A stretch of 64,000 bases of DNA from an uncultured Verrucomicrobia subdivision 3 bacterium (GCA_903875465.1 CAIQWB010000038.1:62001-126000); one strand, 5' to 3'; numbered from the stretch's first letter, positions 1-9,221 are shown. A program made the numbers and translations. The notes: generated by a model not told the origin, from the sequence alone.

Positions 1-42
1 GCTTTCACATTAGCGGGGCTGGCATTGCTTGCCAGTTGCTGA

Positions 43-912
43 TTGCCGCCAGCGGCCACGGCAGCCGGACCGGTGGCGATTGACTTGCGCTCGGCAGCCC
101 CCTTCACGATTCTGGCAGGTTCCACAACGACCACGACCGGCGGGGGCATCATTAATGGGAATGTGGGGTTGTCACCCTTGGGTTCCCAAGGCATCCCGCC
201 GGGCCAGATCAACGGGACTAGTTATAATGGCGGCCCGATTGCCGCCCAGGCCCAGCTTGATTTGAACTCGGCGATCATCGCCTCCAGTCCGGCGCAATTG
301 CCGGGGGGAATGAATGTGGGGGCAGAACTCGGTGCGCAAAACCTGGCGGGCGGGGTTTATGCCTCACCCTCCGGAGCGTTTGGCATCACAGCGGCGGACT
401 TGACGCTACACGGCGGACCGAAAGATGTCTGGGTATTCCAAATGGCGAGCACACTCACGGTGGGGGTGGGTCGCCGGGTAGTCCTGACCGGGGGGGCGCA
501 GTCTCGCAATGTGTTTTGGCAAGTGGGCAGTTCGGCGACGCTGGAAACCTCCTGCGTGTTTGTGGGCACAGTCATGGCCTATGCCTCCATCACGATCAAT
601 GCGAGTTCCACGCTGGATGGCCGGGCGCTGGCCCAGAATGGTGCGGTGACTTATAATGGCTCGGTCGGTACGCTGCCCCTACCGGCAGCCCCGCTATTCA
701 CCCAGATCATCCAAGCAGGAACGAATACCGCAACCCTGACGATCGCCAGTTCACCTTATTTCCCGCTGACGCTGCAGAGCAGCCCGGATTTACTGACTTG
801 GGCGGACATTGCCTCTAACACTCCGGTGGCCACGCCCAGCAGGTTCACCAATACCGCTGCCACCGTTGGGACCAAGCGGTTCTACCGGGCCTTTCTAACC
901 CCGTATCCTTGA
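43..912 (+). CDS. DUF3494 ice-binding-like secreted protein with interrupted signal peptide
   Basis: This frame encodes a DUF3494 (ice-binding-like) beta-solenoid domain over about residues 9-215. It opens with the family's typical 'DLRSAAPFTILAG' strand and a 'NGNVGLSP' motif. A C-terminal domain of about 65 residues follows ('LQSSPDLLTW', then 'FYRAFL'), a type common at the end of secreted verrucomicrobial proteins. Such proteins are usually exported adhesins or ice binders. The function here is inferred from the family only. In the same frame, bases 1-39 encode a hydrophobic stretch ending in a lipobox-like LASC, but a TGA at 40-42 separates it from the domain. Translation could restart at TTG 43 or GTG 73, but the product would then lack an export signal. 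The gene may be a recent pseudogene or the TGA may be a sequencing error. The start is therefore uncertain, while the 3' end is firm. Confidence 0.72.
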   Translation: MPPAATAAGPVAIDLRSAAPFTILAGSTTTTTGGGIINGNVGLSPLGSQGIPPGQINGTSYNGGPIAAQAQLDLNSAIIASSPAQLPGGMNVGAELGAQNLAGGVYASPSGAFGITAADLTLHGGPKDVWVFQMASTLTVGVGRRVVLTGGAQSRNVFWQVGSSATLETSCVFVGTVMAYASITINASSTLDGRALAQNGAVTYNGSVGTLPLPAAPLFTQIIQAGTNTATLTIASSPYFPLTLQSSPDLLTWADIASNTPVATPSRFTNTAATVGTKRFYRAFLTPYP

Positions 913-919
913 ACTCTGA

Positions 920-1897
920 TCAATGAGCGGATGTTTGCGGCCGCCAGTCATCCGCCCCGCCCAAAACCCGGTTAAGCGTAATGGCTGAGGCTTGTTGGGG
1001 GGTCAGTTGTTTGGCCCAGGCCACGCGGTTGGCGGGGCTGGCACCGGGTCCGGTGCTGTTATACTCAGCGTAGCGAGCGGTCTGGTGGGTCTCGGGCTTT
1101 TTCCAATCGTTCCAGCCTTCGGGCCGTACGACTTCGGACATTTCGGAATTCAGGAAAATGGTGCCGGCATAAATCCGCCAGGGCCGGCCCAAATAGGTCC
1201 GGGTGGCGGGGGTTTCACCGATGATCTGGCAATGGGAAAATACATAGCCATAAGGAACATCGTTGGGCGTGGAGGCCGCTGTCAGATAGCCTCCGGCACC
1301 ACGCGAGCAGATCAGGCATTTTTCAAACCAGGACGTGGCTGCGCCAAAAATAAAATCCACATGGCCGCAAATATAACAGTGGTCGAAATACTGGCGTCCG
1401 CGATTCACCAGAATGGTGTCCTGCCACCCGATGAACCGGCAATCGGAAAAAATGGCCCGGTCGCCATCCACCCGGATGGCCAGAGCCTGCCCGACGGGCC
1501 CAGCGGAGTTTTCAAAGGTCAGGTGCTCAGCGGTGAAATCATCGGCATCAATGGTGGCGGTGGGGGTGTGGAACGTGCCAATGGGTTTGCCATCCAAATT
1601 GGTCATGCTGGCATAAAGGCCAAAGACGACTACGGTGTTGGTGGCATTCTCCCCCACAAGGTGAAAGAACCTCTTCTCCCGCTGCACATAGATGAGTTCG
1701 CGGTAGGTGCCGGGTTTGAGATGGATGATGACGGGATTGCCAGCGGTGCCCGAAGGAACGGACATGATGGCCTCTTGAACCGTTTTAAAGGAACCAGTTC
1801 CATCGGCCGCGACGGTTATATGAGTTTGGGCGACTGCTATTTGAGTCAGCAAGAACAGTCCCAGTAAACAGCAGCGACAACAGTTGGCAAGGTTCAT
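920..1897 (-). CDS. Secreted pectinesterase (carbohydrate esterase family 8)
   Basis: This is a pectin methylesterase, which removes methyl esters from homogalacturonan so that lyases and hydrolases can act. An N-terminal signal peptide (residues 1-23, ending AVAQ) implies export. All family signatures are present: GTYRE near residue 63, QALA near 137, GWQDTI with catalytic Asp160, HVDFIFG with catalytic Asp181, and LGRPW with Arg238. At 325 residues it has the usual size for a single-domain bacterial CE8. It lies last in a minus-strand run behind a GH2 and two GH43-type genes, 66 nt after the GH2 stop. It also has its own good promoter (TTGATT, 17 nt, TAGCTT) 12 nt before the start codon, so it may be transcribed independently. 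Confidence 0.94.
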   Translation of the reverse strand: MNLANCCRCCLLGLFLLTQIAVAQTHITVAADGTGSFKTVQEAIMSVPSGTAGNPVIIHLKPGTYRELIYVQREKRFFHLVGENATNTVVVFGLYASMTNLDGKPIGTFHTPTATIDADDFTAEHLTFENSAGPVGQALAIRVDGDRAIFSDCRFIGWQDTILVNRGRQYFDHCYICGHVDFIFGAATSWFEKCLICSRGAGGYLTAASTPNDVPYGYVFSHCQIIGETPATRTYLGRPWRIYAGTIFLNSEMSEVVRPEGWNDWKKPETHQTARYAEYNSTGPGASPANRVAWAKQLTPQQASAITLNRVLGGADDWRPQTSAH

Positions 1898-1909
1898 GCC
1901 GGAGAGCTT

Positions 1910-1938
1910 AAGCTACAAACCGGTTGAGTTTGAATCAA
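1910..1938 (-). promoter_or_regulatory. Predicted sigma-70 promoter of the pectinesterase gene
   Basis: Read on the minus strand, TTGATT is followed by a 17-nt spacer and TAGCTT. The -10 box ends 12 nt before the ATG at 1897, so the leader would be about 5 nt with no room for a Shine-Dalgarno site. Confidence 0.5.
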
Positions 1939-1963
1939 AATCGGCGGGCGATGATTTAAGGTT

Positions 1964-4861
1964 TTAAGGCAAAGCAGCACGCGGCGGGTGGCCGGCGGCA
2001 TGGATGGTCAGCATGGCTTCGGACAAACCCGGCGAACGTGCGGTCAAGTGAATGTCCCCTGGGGTTTTACCGGCTTGCACGAGCACCTGGGCGAACCCAT
2101 TAAAGACGCTGCGCTGCCATCCAGGGGCGGGGATTTGGGAGACACTCTCCAGAGTGGCGCCCTTGTTCAGACCGCCCGCGCCACCGGCGTTGCGCACCAC
2201 CACCGCAATCACATTGTCCCCGGCGCGCAGGTATTTCTGGATGGCGAATTCGGGTGAATTTTGCCAGTCGTGTGATTCGCCCACTAGCTGGCCATTCACA
2301 TAGACCCAGCCGTCGTCATCAATCGAGCCAAGTCGGAGGGTTTCCGCGTCCGGCAGCGCACCTTCCGCCAAGGTAAAATGCGTGCGATAAATGGCGGTCG
2401 TATCCGGATCCAATGGCCCGGATTCGGAATCCACATTTGCCACGGTCCAATCGCCATCCGCGAATTCAGTTGCGATTTCCGGCCGGTTCTCTGCACCAGG
2501 AACCAGCTTGAGGCGCCAGTGATTTAAAACCTGGGAATGGGTGGCTGGGCTGGCCATAAAGACATCCGGCTCATGACAACTAGGATCCCCGTTGCCCACG
2601 CCAATGATTTTGCCGTCGCCAGAAAGGTCGAACTGAATCAAGTTGTTCGCAATGGGAACGATGCGGCCTTGGGCATCCGTAGCGGCCACGGTCACGACCG
2701 AGACATCCTCGCCATCGGCATTGACGAGGGCACGATCGGGCGCGAGTTGGATGGCGGCGGGCACGCCGGCCGTCTCCAATTTCGTTTCGGCGATTACTTG
2801 ACCGCTGCGGAATCCTTTGGCATTGAGGGTTCCGGGAGCATAAGGCACGGACCATTGCAGGTGGGAATTTTTGGCCATGATCTTTCGCCCCTGGCTGCGA
2901 CCATTCAGGAACAGTTCGACTTCCTCGCAATTACTGAAGCAGCGGACATCGATATTTTGACCGTCGCGACCCGGCCAGTTCCAATGCGGTAATAAATGGA
3001 GCACGGTCTGGGTACTCCACCAGGCTTGATAATAATAAAACGTGTCCTTGGGAAAACCGCAGGTGTCGATGATGCCATAGTGGGAACTGATGCAGGGCCA
3101 GCCGTAGGGGGCGGTTTCCCCACGATAATCAAAACCCGCCCAGGCAAACCCGCCGGAGAGCCAGGGGCGGGCGGCAAAGAAGGACCACCAGGATTCCGCT
3201 GTGTCGTTGCCTTCCCGCCGGTTGTCTCCGCCATCGTAAGCGCTCTGGTAACCGCGGGCCGGGTCTTTGGCATAAATACCGCGAGTGGTCATGATACTTG
3301 CCTGCTCGGTGCCGATTTCCGGCTGACCGGGATGATCCCTGTGATATGCATCAATGGCATCAATGTGATAATTCCAACCGCGCACATCGGTGACGCTATT
3401 CATGCCGGCAAACTCATTGCCCACACTGGCCGCGTAAGTTACCTGGCGGCTGGGATCCAGCTGGTGCACCAGGTTTTGCATGGTCCGGCCCACGCGGGCG
3501 GCCAGGAGCGAATGCTGAATGGGCTCCTCGTTCCCAATGGACCAGAGGAAAACGCTGGGATGATTGCGGTCCCGGCGAATCTGGTTACCCAATTGGCTGA
3601 GGGCTTCCGCATCGCTGCCCACGGTCCGCGCCTCGTCCAGGACCAGCATGCCAAGCCGATCACAGGCTTCCAGCAATTCCTCAGTAGGTTCATTGTGCGC
3701 CGTGCGAAGGCCGTTGTCGCCCATCTCCTTTAACTTGGCGACGCGGAAATATTGCAAGGCGTCCGGCAAAGCCCAGCCGACTCCGGCATGATCCTGATGA
3801 TCGCAGGTGCCTTTGACAAAATAGGGTTTTCCGTTCAGGAAAAATCCTTGGTCCGGGTCGAACGCCAAAGTGCGAATGCCGAACTCCGTTACCTTTAGAT
3901 CATCGGGTTGTATGGCGCTGTTTAAATCCGAAATGAGGGTTGCCAAGTGATAAAGTTTGGGAGATTCCGGCGACCACAGTTCGTAATCGGCCAGGCTGGT
4001 GGAATTGGTGATTTCAATTTCCGACAGTGGGGGAATGGTCGTCGTGGTTTGGAATTTAGCCACAATATTTGACAAGGTTTCGGGGCCGGGTCGATAAATC
4101 ACAAACGTCACCGGCACCGAAACGGCATTGGTCAGGCAATTGCTTAAACGGGTTTTAACATTTATTTCGGCCGGACCCATGGGCCGATTATTGGCAAATT
4201 TGGTGGACACAAACACCCCGTCTGGCGCGATGGCCACCGGCGCGGTTTTTACCAGCCAAACATGGCGGTATATGCCCGCGCCCTCATAAAACCAGCCCTC
4301 AAATTGGGAGGCATCCACCCGCACGGCCAGCACGTTTTTACCACCGTAATTGGCGACATCTGAGATGTCGTAACGGAAGGAGTTGTAGCCGCGGGGCTGC
4401 CGGCCGATCAGGCAGCCGTTCAGGTACACCAGGCTGTCGCGATAAACGCCGCCAAACTCCAGCCAGAGTCGTTTACCGAGATCCGTTTGCGGCAGGGTAA
4501 ATGTGCGACGGTACCAGCCGATACTAGTGTCCGGAAAGCCTGGTCCGCGTGGTTTGAAGCCATGGTCAGCATTGGCATTTCGGTCAAAGGGCAGGGCCAC
4601 CGCCCAGTCATGGGGCAAATCCAAGGTGGTCCAGGCGGCGTCATTAAAACCCGGTTTGGCCGGCCCGGTGCTGATGCCCAAATTAATAAGCTGCTCGCCG
4701 GTGCCCCACTCATTGCCCAAATGGAACTTCCAGCCAAAGTCCATCAGCAAACGTTCGCGTGGTGATTCCGCCGCAACGAGCGGGCTGAGATCAAACAGAC
4801 AGACACCGAGCAGCACCAGGCACGCTGTCTGATAACGGTATCCGCGCTTCACTAGGTTCAT
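1964..4861 (-). CDS. Secreted GH2 beta-galactosidase-like glycoside hydrolase
   Basis: This 965-residue family GH2 enzyme has a signal peptide (about residues 1-31), an N-terminal sugar-binding jelly roll (40-220), an immunoglobulin-like domain, a TIM barrel (about 340-640), and C-terminal DUF4982-like and Big-type domains. The retaining catalytic pair is visible: acid/base Glu445 in 'IGNEE' and nucleophile Glu519 in 'GTEQAS'. A second jelly-roll segment ('HWRLKLVPGAENRPE' to 'VVVRNAGGAGG') is inserted near residues 780-900, which is longer than classical LacZ. The most likely substrate is beta-galactan or arabinogalactan side chains, since the neighbours are a pectinesterase and GH43-type genes. 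This is inference, because GH2 also contains glucuronidases and mannosidases. The stop of the upstream gene lies 17 nt away, so the two are probably co-transcribed. Confidence 0.92.
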   Translation of the reverse strand: MNLVKRGYRYQTACLVLLGVCLFDLSPLVAAESPRERLLMDFGWKFHLGNEWGTGEQLINLGISTGPAKPGFNDAAWTTLDLPHDWAVALPFDRNANADHGFKPRGPGFPDTSIGWYRRTFTLPQTDLGKRLWLEFGGVYRDSLVYLNGCLIGRQPRGYNSFRYDISDVANYGGKNVLAVRVDASQFEGWFYEGAGIYRHVWLVKTAPVAIAPDGVFVSTKFANNRPMGPAEINVKTRLSNCLTNAVSVPVTFVIYRPGPETLSNIVAKFQTTTTIPPLSEIEITNSTSLADYELWSPESPKLYHLATLISDLNSAIQPDDLKVTEFGIRTLAFDPDQGFFLNGKPYFVKGTCDHQDHAGVGWALPDALQYFRVAKLKEMGDNGLRTAHNEPTEELLEACDRLGMLVLDEARTVGSDAEALSQLGNQIRRDRNHPSVFLWSIGNEEPIQHSLLAARVGRTMQNLVHQLDPSRQVTYAASVGNEFAGMNSVTDVRGWNYHIDAIDAYHRDHPGQPEIGTEQASIMTTRGIYAKDPARGYQSAYDGGDNRREGNDTAESWWSFFAARPWLSGGFAWAGFDYRGETAPYGWPCISSHYGIIDTCGFPKDTFYYYQAWWSTQTVLHLLPHWNWPGRDGQNIDVRCFSNCEEVELFLNGRSQGRKIMAKNSHLQWSVPYAPGTLNAKGFRSGQVIAETKLETAGVPAAIQLAPDRALVNADGEDVSVVTVAATDAQGRIVPIANNLIQFDLSGDGKIIGVGNGDPSCHEPDVFMASPATHSQVLNHWRLKLVPGAENRPEIATEFADGDWTVANVDSESGPLDPDTTAIYRTHFTLAEGALPDAETLRLGSIDDDGWVYVNGQLVGESHDWQNSPEFAIQKYLRAGDNVIAVVVRNAGGAGGLNKGATLESVSQIPAPGWQRSVFNGFAQVLVQAGKTPGDIHLTARSPGLSEAMLTIHAAGHPPRAALP

Positions 4862-4878
4862 TCAGGCAATTTTTAAAA

Positions 4879-5955
4879 TCACGGAGCCTTTACTGCCGGG
4901 CTGGCCAAATCACGGTCCAGGGCAACACCGTCAAAAGGCACTACGATCACTTTGCTGCCATGGTTTTCATTTCCACGATCCTGTTCTTTGGGGACATCGA
5001 TGACGGCGAAGGTGAAATAAGCCACATGACCGTTTTCCAAATACACGTTGGGACGCTCGATTTTGTTCCAATGATTCACCGTGCCATCCGTATAACGCAG
5101 AAAATCGGTGGTCGGATCATAGGCCAGCCCCCGGTAAGTCCAATGACTGATGCCGTCGGGCGAAGTGAGGTGGTAGGCCTTGCGATCGCTCCAACTGTTC
5201 ACCACGATATGATAAAGTCCGCCACTAAACCACACCACCGGGTCCTCCAAATTGTTCAACGAAAGCCCCTGGATAACCGGATAAATCGAAGCGCCCTGGA
5301 GTTTGTAGGGTCCCAGCACACCGTTGGTGCTGATCAAAATGGCTCCGGAGCGCGGCACAATCTCAAAACTGCCATCCGGCCGCACCAGCATGCTGCTGTT
5401 CGACATGCGACCGTCGTTGCGATTAAAACCATTGGCGTCCACCTGGATCAACCACAGTTGCTGCCAAGGCCCCGCCGGGGTGGGAGAAACAAACACCGTT
5501 CCTGGTCGGGTTTCACTGATGACCACGGCATAGCGGCCGTCCGGCAAACCCAGGGCGGTCACATTGTGCCCTTTCCCGCCCTGGTTGTCTGGCCAGCACA
5601 ATCCCTGGTCCACATAAGGTCCAGTCGGATCATCGCTCACCGCTTGCACCGCCCGCGAGCCGAACCAGCCGTTATGCCCATGAGACTGCTCCCATCGACT
5701 CGCAAACAGGTGGTATTTGCCTTCGGGGCCCTTGATGATTTTGCCGTCCCAGTAATACCATTGCTTTAAAGTCTGGTCCTCCAGCCCATTCAGCGGATCC
5801 CGCGGGAGCACCCCCGGCGCACCCCAGACATTGGTCGTCAGGGGACCATGCAGGGGCATCGGCAGAAAGTAATCGATCAAGGTTTTTTCTGCGGCTGGCG
5901 CGGAGACGGCGGTGGCCAGGGACATTACAGCCAGTAATTTTATCAATGGATTCAT
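4879..5955 (-). CDS. Secreted five-bladed beta-propeller glycosidase-like protein (GH43 fold)
   Basis: This 358-residue exported protein (signal peptide about residues 1-22) has repeated propeller strands such as 'GKYHLFASRWEQS', 'GRYAVVISETRPG' and 'GLYHIVVNSWSD'. These, and the 'NNLEDPVVWFSGG' segment with its Glu-Asp pair, resemble the GH43/GH117 clan of arabinanases and related enzymes. I cannot assign a subfamily or all three catalytic acids with certainty. The gene sits between a decayed GH43 arabinanase upstream (66 nt) and a GH2 downstream (17 nt), which points to pectin side-chain breakdown. It may act on arabinan or galactan oligomers, or it may be a lectin-like propeller without activity. 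Confidence 0.75.
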   Translation of the reverse strand: MNPLIKLLAVMSLATAVSAPAAEKTLIDYFLPMPLHGPLTTNVWGAPGVLPRDPLNGLEDQTLKQWYYWDGKIIKGPEGKYHLFASRWEQSHGHNGWFGSRAVQAVSDDPTGPYVDQGLCWPDNQGGKGHNVTALGLPDGRYAVVISETRPGTVFVSPTPAGPWQQLWLIQVDANGFNRNDGRMSNSSMLVRPDGSFEIVPRSGAILISTNGVLGPYKLQGASIYPVIQGLSLNNLEDPVVWFSGGLYHIVVNSWSDRKAYHLTSPDGISHWTYRGLAYDPTTDFLRYTDGTVNHWNKIERPNVYLENGHVAYFTFAVIDVPKEQDRGNENHGSKVIVVPFDGVALDRDLASPAVKAP

Positions 5956-6020
5956 AAATTAATATAGTGAGCCCGGCAGGGGCTCACTTGGAAAAAGTTT
6001 CATCGGAAACCCGTACCTCG

Positions 6021-7221
6021 TCAAGGCGCAGTAATGCTCCAATGCTGCGCGTCGTCCCTCCCAAATTTCTGAAACGCCACACCGTTGCCGGGTTTAATGT
6101 GAATGGTTGCGGTGAGTGCCTGCCCGCCCGTTTTTGCGGGCAGGCGAAAACTCCCATCGTTGAACTGGTCAATTTTCCAGAGTTGCTCATTCGCACCGGC
6201 CGCGGTCAAGACCAGACCTGCGGCCACGCCGGTTAATTTATAAAACCCAGCTTTCCCCAGGCAGGGGCCAGCCATCCGTGCTCCAAAGCAGCGGCCGCAA
6301 GTCCAGCACAGAACGTCCGCCCCGCTCCAAGTCCGCCTCATAGTGACAGCTAAATTTTTCCACACCTTCTGCCTGCAACCGGCCGAACTGTCCCGGGCCA
6401 ATTGGCCGCCCGGCCGCCGGCAGAAACAAGGTGCCCCCGCCCCGCACCAGATCCTCCCCATGCCGGTCCAAATAAGGTACGGTCACCTTTGGTGAACGGC
6501 CCACGCGAATTCACTATAGTAAGTGCTCCGGTCGCCGGAAAAACAACTGCCGTGGTTCACGAACAAATAAAAATAGCCATCATGGTAAATGATATCGGCC
6601 GCCTCGCTGTCACTCGCAATAATATTAGCCGGCGTATTGTTGGCTAGGAGCAGCCCAGTTTTCGGATCCAGCGGCACTAGCTCAATAGGGCCATGATATG
6701 AACCATAGCAGAGCCAGAGCGTGCCGACGGGGGTTAGCAGACTCCCGGGTCGATCGCGTTGCGATGCTCACCCTCCCCGGAATAGATGACCATGCCTCGG
6801 TCGGTCCATGAATACACAAGGGACTATTCGGATTCAGCGTCGGGTTGCTCAGCAGCCCAACGGCCAAAGCATACTGCCCCCAACTCGAAATGGCATAATA
6901 GAGGTAACATTGCTCGTTGAGCTTAATATTGTCTGGCGCCCAGACCGACTGACCGTCATTTTTGGGAACATAAGCATGAACTGACACAGGTATCTGGTCA
7001 AAAACCCGGCGCTTGCGTTCCCAGTCAAAACCATTGGTGGAAGCGAGCAGGCTGATGTCCCGGCCAGTCCCGAATACATAAAATTGGCCGTTGAATTTGA
7101 TGACGGTCGAGGGATCATGAATGCGAATATCGCCATCGATCGCCCCGGCGGAAAGGTTGCCCAGTGCCAGCCAGGCCAGCAGCGCCAGCCTTTTAATAAT
7201 CCTTGTTTTGGCAATGTGCAT
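6021..7221 (-). pseudogene. Frameshifted GH43 arabinan endo-1,5-alpha-L-arabinosidase-like gene with C-terminal ricin-type domain
   Basis: The pieces of a secreted GH43 enzyme lie in order but in different frames. The first piece (7221 to about 6810) has a signal peptide, 'IHDPSTVIKFNGQFYVFGTG' (base Asp) and 'VWAPDNIKLN'. A short second-frame piece near 6800 reads 'HRNAIDPG', the conserved pKa-modulator Asp motif. A third piece (about 6750-6490) reads 'LWLCYGSYHGPIELVPLDP' and 'YFYLFVNHGSCFSGDRSTYY'. Two more shifts follow before a domain ending 'AQHWSITAP' at 6021, which looks like a ricin/lectin-type module. At least four frameshifts are needed, while all neighbours are intact, so this is most likely a genuine pseudogene rather than poor sequence. 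It lies at the head of the minus-strand pectin/arabinan gene run. Confidence 0.82.
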
Positions 7222-7498
7222 CTAAGTTGCTCTATTTATTGTTTCGGCAGGCAGACCGGAGCCCGCCTCAGAAACATTACCAAACGACAGCTAATTCGCA
7301 GTCATTCGTTAAATTAATGGGACAGGCGATTTTTAATTATGAGAAAAAACGAATGAGGCTCCGGTTGTAAAGCCGGGGCATGGATTAAACTAGGGATACT
7401 TGCTTACTTCAAGGGACCTGGCTTGGGGTTGGGCGGTGATGGTTTGCTAAAAAATAAGCTTTCCGCCGGCTTTGTGAATTTTTTACTATCAATCATTC

Positions 7499-8257
7499 AT
7501 GCAAAACCTAAAGCGCATCCTGACCATTATTGCCGCCTCTGCCGGCGTTGTTGCCGCCCAAGCGGACACCCCGGCCGACGTGGCTACGAACTCTTTGGCA
7601 AAACCCACCCAATATCCGTGGGTCAGCGAGGCCACGGCCGGCCTGACCATCGCCCGGGGCAACAGTGACATTGTACTGTTCAACGCCAAAATTGGCACTC
7701 AAAAGAAAACCCCTGAGAACGAATTTATGATCGGCGCGGATGGCGCTTATGGCAAAAGCGATGGCGTGGAAAATGCCGAAAGCTTGCATGGCACCGGCCA
7801 GTATAATCATTTATTTAACGATCAATTTTACGGATTTATCAATACCGATGCCCTTAAAGATGGCATTCAGGACATTAAATACCGGGTGGCAGTGAATCCG
7901 GGCGCGGGTTATTACTTGATTAAAAGCAAGCCGACCACTCTGGCTGCGGAAGTCGGCCCTGGTATCGTAACCCAAAAGCTGGGCAATCAGGAGAGCACTT
8001 TTGCCGATATTCGCGTGGCCGAGCACCTGGACCAAGTATTGACCGCCTCGGCCAGGTTGTGGGAAAAAGCCGAATTACTGACGCAGGCTAACAAGACCGA
8101 TAATTATTACGCCAACTTCGAAATCGGCGTGGAAACGGCCATCAGCAAAACCTTGGGCCTCCAGCTCACACTGAATGACAGCTACGTCAACCAGCCCGCC
8201 CAGGGCCGCAAAAATAATGACATCAAGTTGATCGGCGGCGTTTCCTACAAGTTTTAA
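7499..8257 (+). CDS. DUF481 (YdiY-like) outer-membrane beta-barrel protein
   Basis: This 252-residue protein has a signal peptide (about residues 1-22, ending AAQA) and an all-beta body of alternating strands typical of DUF481: 'WVSEATAGLTIARGNSDIVLFNAKIG', 'YRVAVNPGAGYYLI' and 'LGLQLTLNDSYVNQPA'. It ends in the outer-membrane insertion signal 'KLIGGVSYKF' with a terminal Phe. It probably forms a small barrel in the outer membrane. The role of this family is unknown. The gene stands alone, divergent from the GH43 pseudogene, and is followed by a strong hairpin terminator. Confidence 0.85.
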   Translation: MQNLKRILTIIAASAGVVAAQADTPADVATNSLAKPTQYPWVSEATAGLTIARGNSDIVLFNAKIGTQKKTPENEFMIGADGAYGKSDGVENAESLHGTGQYNHLFNDQFYGFINTDALKDGIQDIKYRVAVNPGAGYYLIKSKPTTLAAEVGPGIVTQKLGNQESTFADIRVAEHLDQVLTASARLWEKAELLTQANKTDNYYANFEIGVETAISKTLGLQLTLNDSYVNQPAQGRKNNDIKLIGGVSYKF

Positions 8258-8313
8258 TCCGGCATGGTTGCCACGGCACAGCAACTTTAAAAGTTTGCCG
8301 GTTCAAACGGCAA

Positions 8314-8340
8314 GGCAGGTGGAGATCAACTCCACCTGCC
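8314..8340 (+). terminator. Hairpin terminator after the DUF481 gene
   Basis: A perfect 11-bp stem (GGCAGGTGGAG with its complement) and a 5-nt loop are followed by GCATTTGCTTTT. It lies 57 nt after the DUF481 stop codon. Confidence 0.7.
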
Positions 8341-8435
8341 GCATTTGCTTTTGACGCCGCCCCACCCTGAAATGGCCAAGCGCCGACAAACACGATTTTG
8401 TCTTGCCCTCTCCCGCTATCGGTTAAAATGGCGCC

Positions 8436-8960
8436 ATGCTAAAAAATCGCACGGTGCTGGCGTTTCTCGATGACATTTATGAAGACTTGGAACTGTGGTA
8501 TCCCAAGTTGCGGCTGGAGGAGGCGGGTTATCAACTGCAATGCTGCGCCCCCGCTCTGAAAACCTATGCCGGCAAGCATGGTTATCCCGCAACCTCCGAC
8601 CTGCTGCTCAAGGACACCCGGAGCGAAGATTTTTGCGGGTTACTGGTGCCCGGCGGGTTCATGCCGGACAAATTGCGGCGCGACCCCAAGGTGCTGTCCC
8701 TCACCCGCGAATTTTTCGAGCGCGGCCAGTTGGTCGCCTTCATTTGCCACGGTGGCTGGATTCCGATTTCCGCGAAAGTTCTGAAAGGCAGGCGGGTAAC
8801 CGGGTCTTTGGGTATCAAGGATGATCTGGAAAACTCCGGGGGTATCTGGGTGGATGAACCGGTCGTGGTGGATGGGAATTTGATTTCGAGCCGGACGCCG
8901 CGCGACCTGGCTCCGTTCGCCGCCGCCATGGTTAAATTTCTGGATGCCCACCAGCAATGA
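8436..8960 (+). CDS. DJ-1/PfpI family protein (type 1 glutamine amidotransferase-like)
   Basis: This 174-residue single-domain DJ-1/PfpI protein has the nucleophile-elbow motif 'FICHGGWIP' with Cys near residue 106, followed by the conserved His, and the acidic motif 'LVPGGFMPDKLR'. Proteins of this size act as cysteine peptidases, glyoxalase/deglycase-type enzymes or stress chaperones, and the sequence alone does not distinguish among these. The protein is cytoplasmic, with no signal peptide. The start is chosen at an ATG 6 nt after a TAAAAT -10-like box, which would give a leaderless mRNA. The stop overlaps the next start (ATGA), so the two genes are translationally coupled. Confidence 0.9.
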   Translation: MLKNRTVLAFLDDIYEDLELWYPKLRLEEAGYQLQCCAPALKTYAGKHGYPATSDLLLKDTRSEDFCGLLVPGGFMPDKLRRDPKVLSLTREFFERGQLVAFICHGGWIPISAKVLKGRRVTGSLGIKDDLENSGGIWVDEPVVVDGNLISSRTPRDLAPFAAAMVKFLDAHQQ

Positions 8961-9169
8961 ATGATCTGGGCAAAGTGCTCGTGCTGGCCGGGGTGCTCAT
9001 GACCGTCGCCGGGGTCATTTTATGGTCCGGCCTCGGCAAAGGCTGGCTGGGCCGCCTTCCCGGGGACATCAATTACGTCAAGGGTGGTTTCAGCCTCCAT
9101 TTCCCCGTGACTACCTGCTTGCTCCTGAGTGCGCTGCTCACCATTGTGCTCTGGGTGTTTCGGAAATAA
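8957..9169 (+). CDS. DUF2905 small membrane protein
   Basis: This 70-residue protein has two transmembrane helices (about residues 5-25 and 48-67) joined by the DUF2905 signature 'GWLGRLPGDINYVKGGFSLHF'. Its length is typical for the family, whose function is unknown. It overlaps the stop of the DJ-1/PfpI gene by 4 nt, so it is translated from the same message. Confidence 0.9.
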   Translation: MNDLGKVLVLAGVLMTVAGVILWSGLGKGWLGRLPGDINYVKGGFSLHFPVTTCLLLSALLTIVLWVFRK

Positions 9170-9185
9170 TTTCCCGTTTTCCTCA

Positions 9186-9214
9186 TTGAAATAAGCGGCC
9201 TCACCCCCTAAACT
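9186..9214 (+). promoter_or_regulatory. Predicted sigma-70 promoter of nuoA
   Basis: TTGAAA (9186-9191), a 17-nt spacer and TAAACT (9209-9214). The ATG follows only 7 nt later, which places the likely transcription start on or next to the start codon. Confidence 0.62.
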
Positions 9215-9221
9215 GCCGTTC

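Noticed and set aside
992-1867. A 291-codon Gly-rich plus-strand frame
   Set aside because: It is the complement of the pectinesterase gene, which has all its catalytic motifs.
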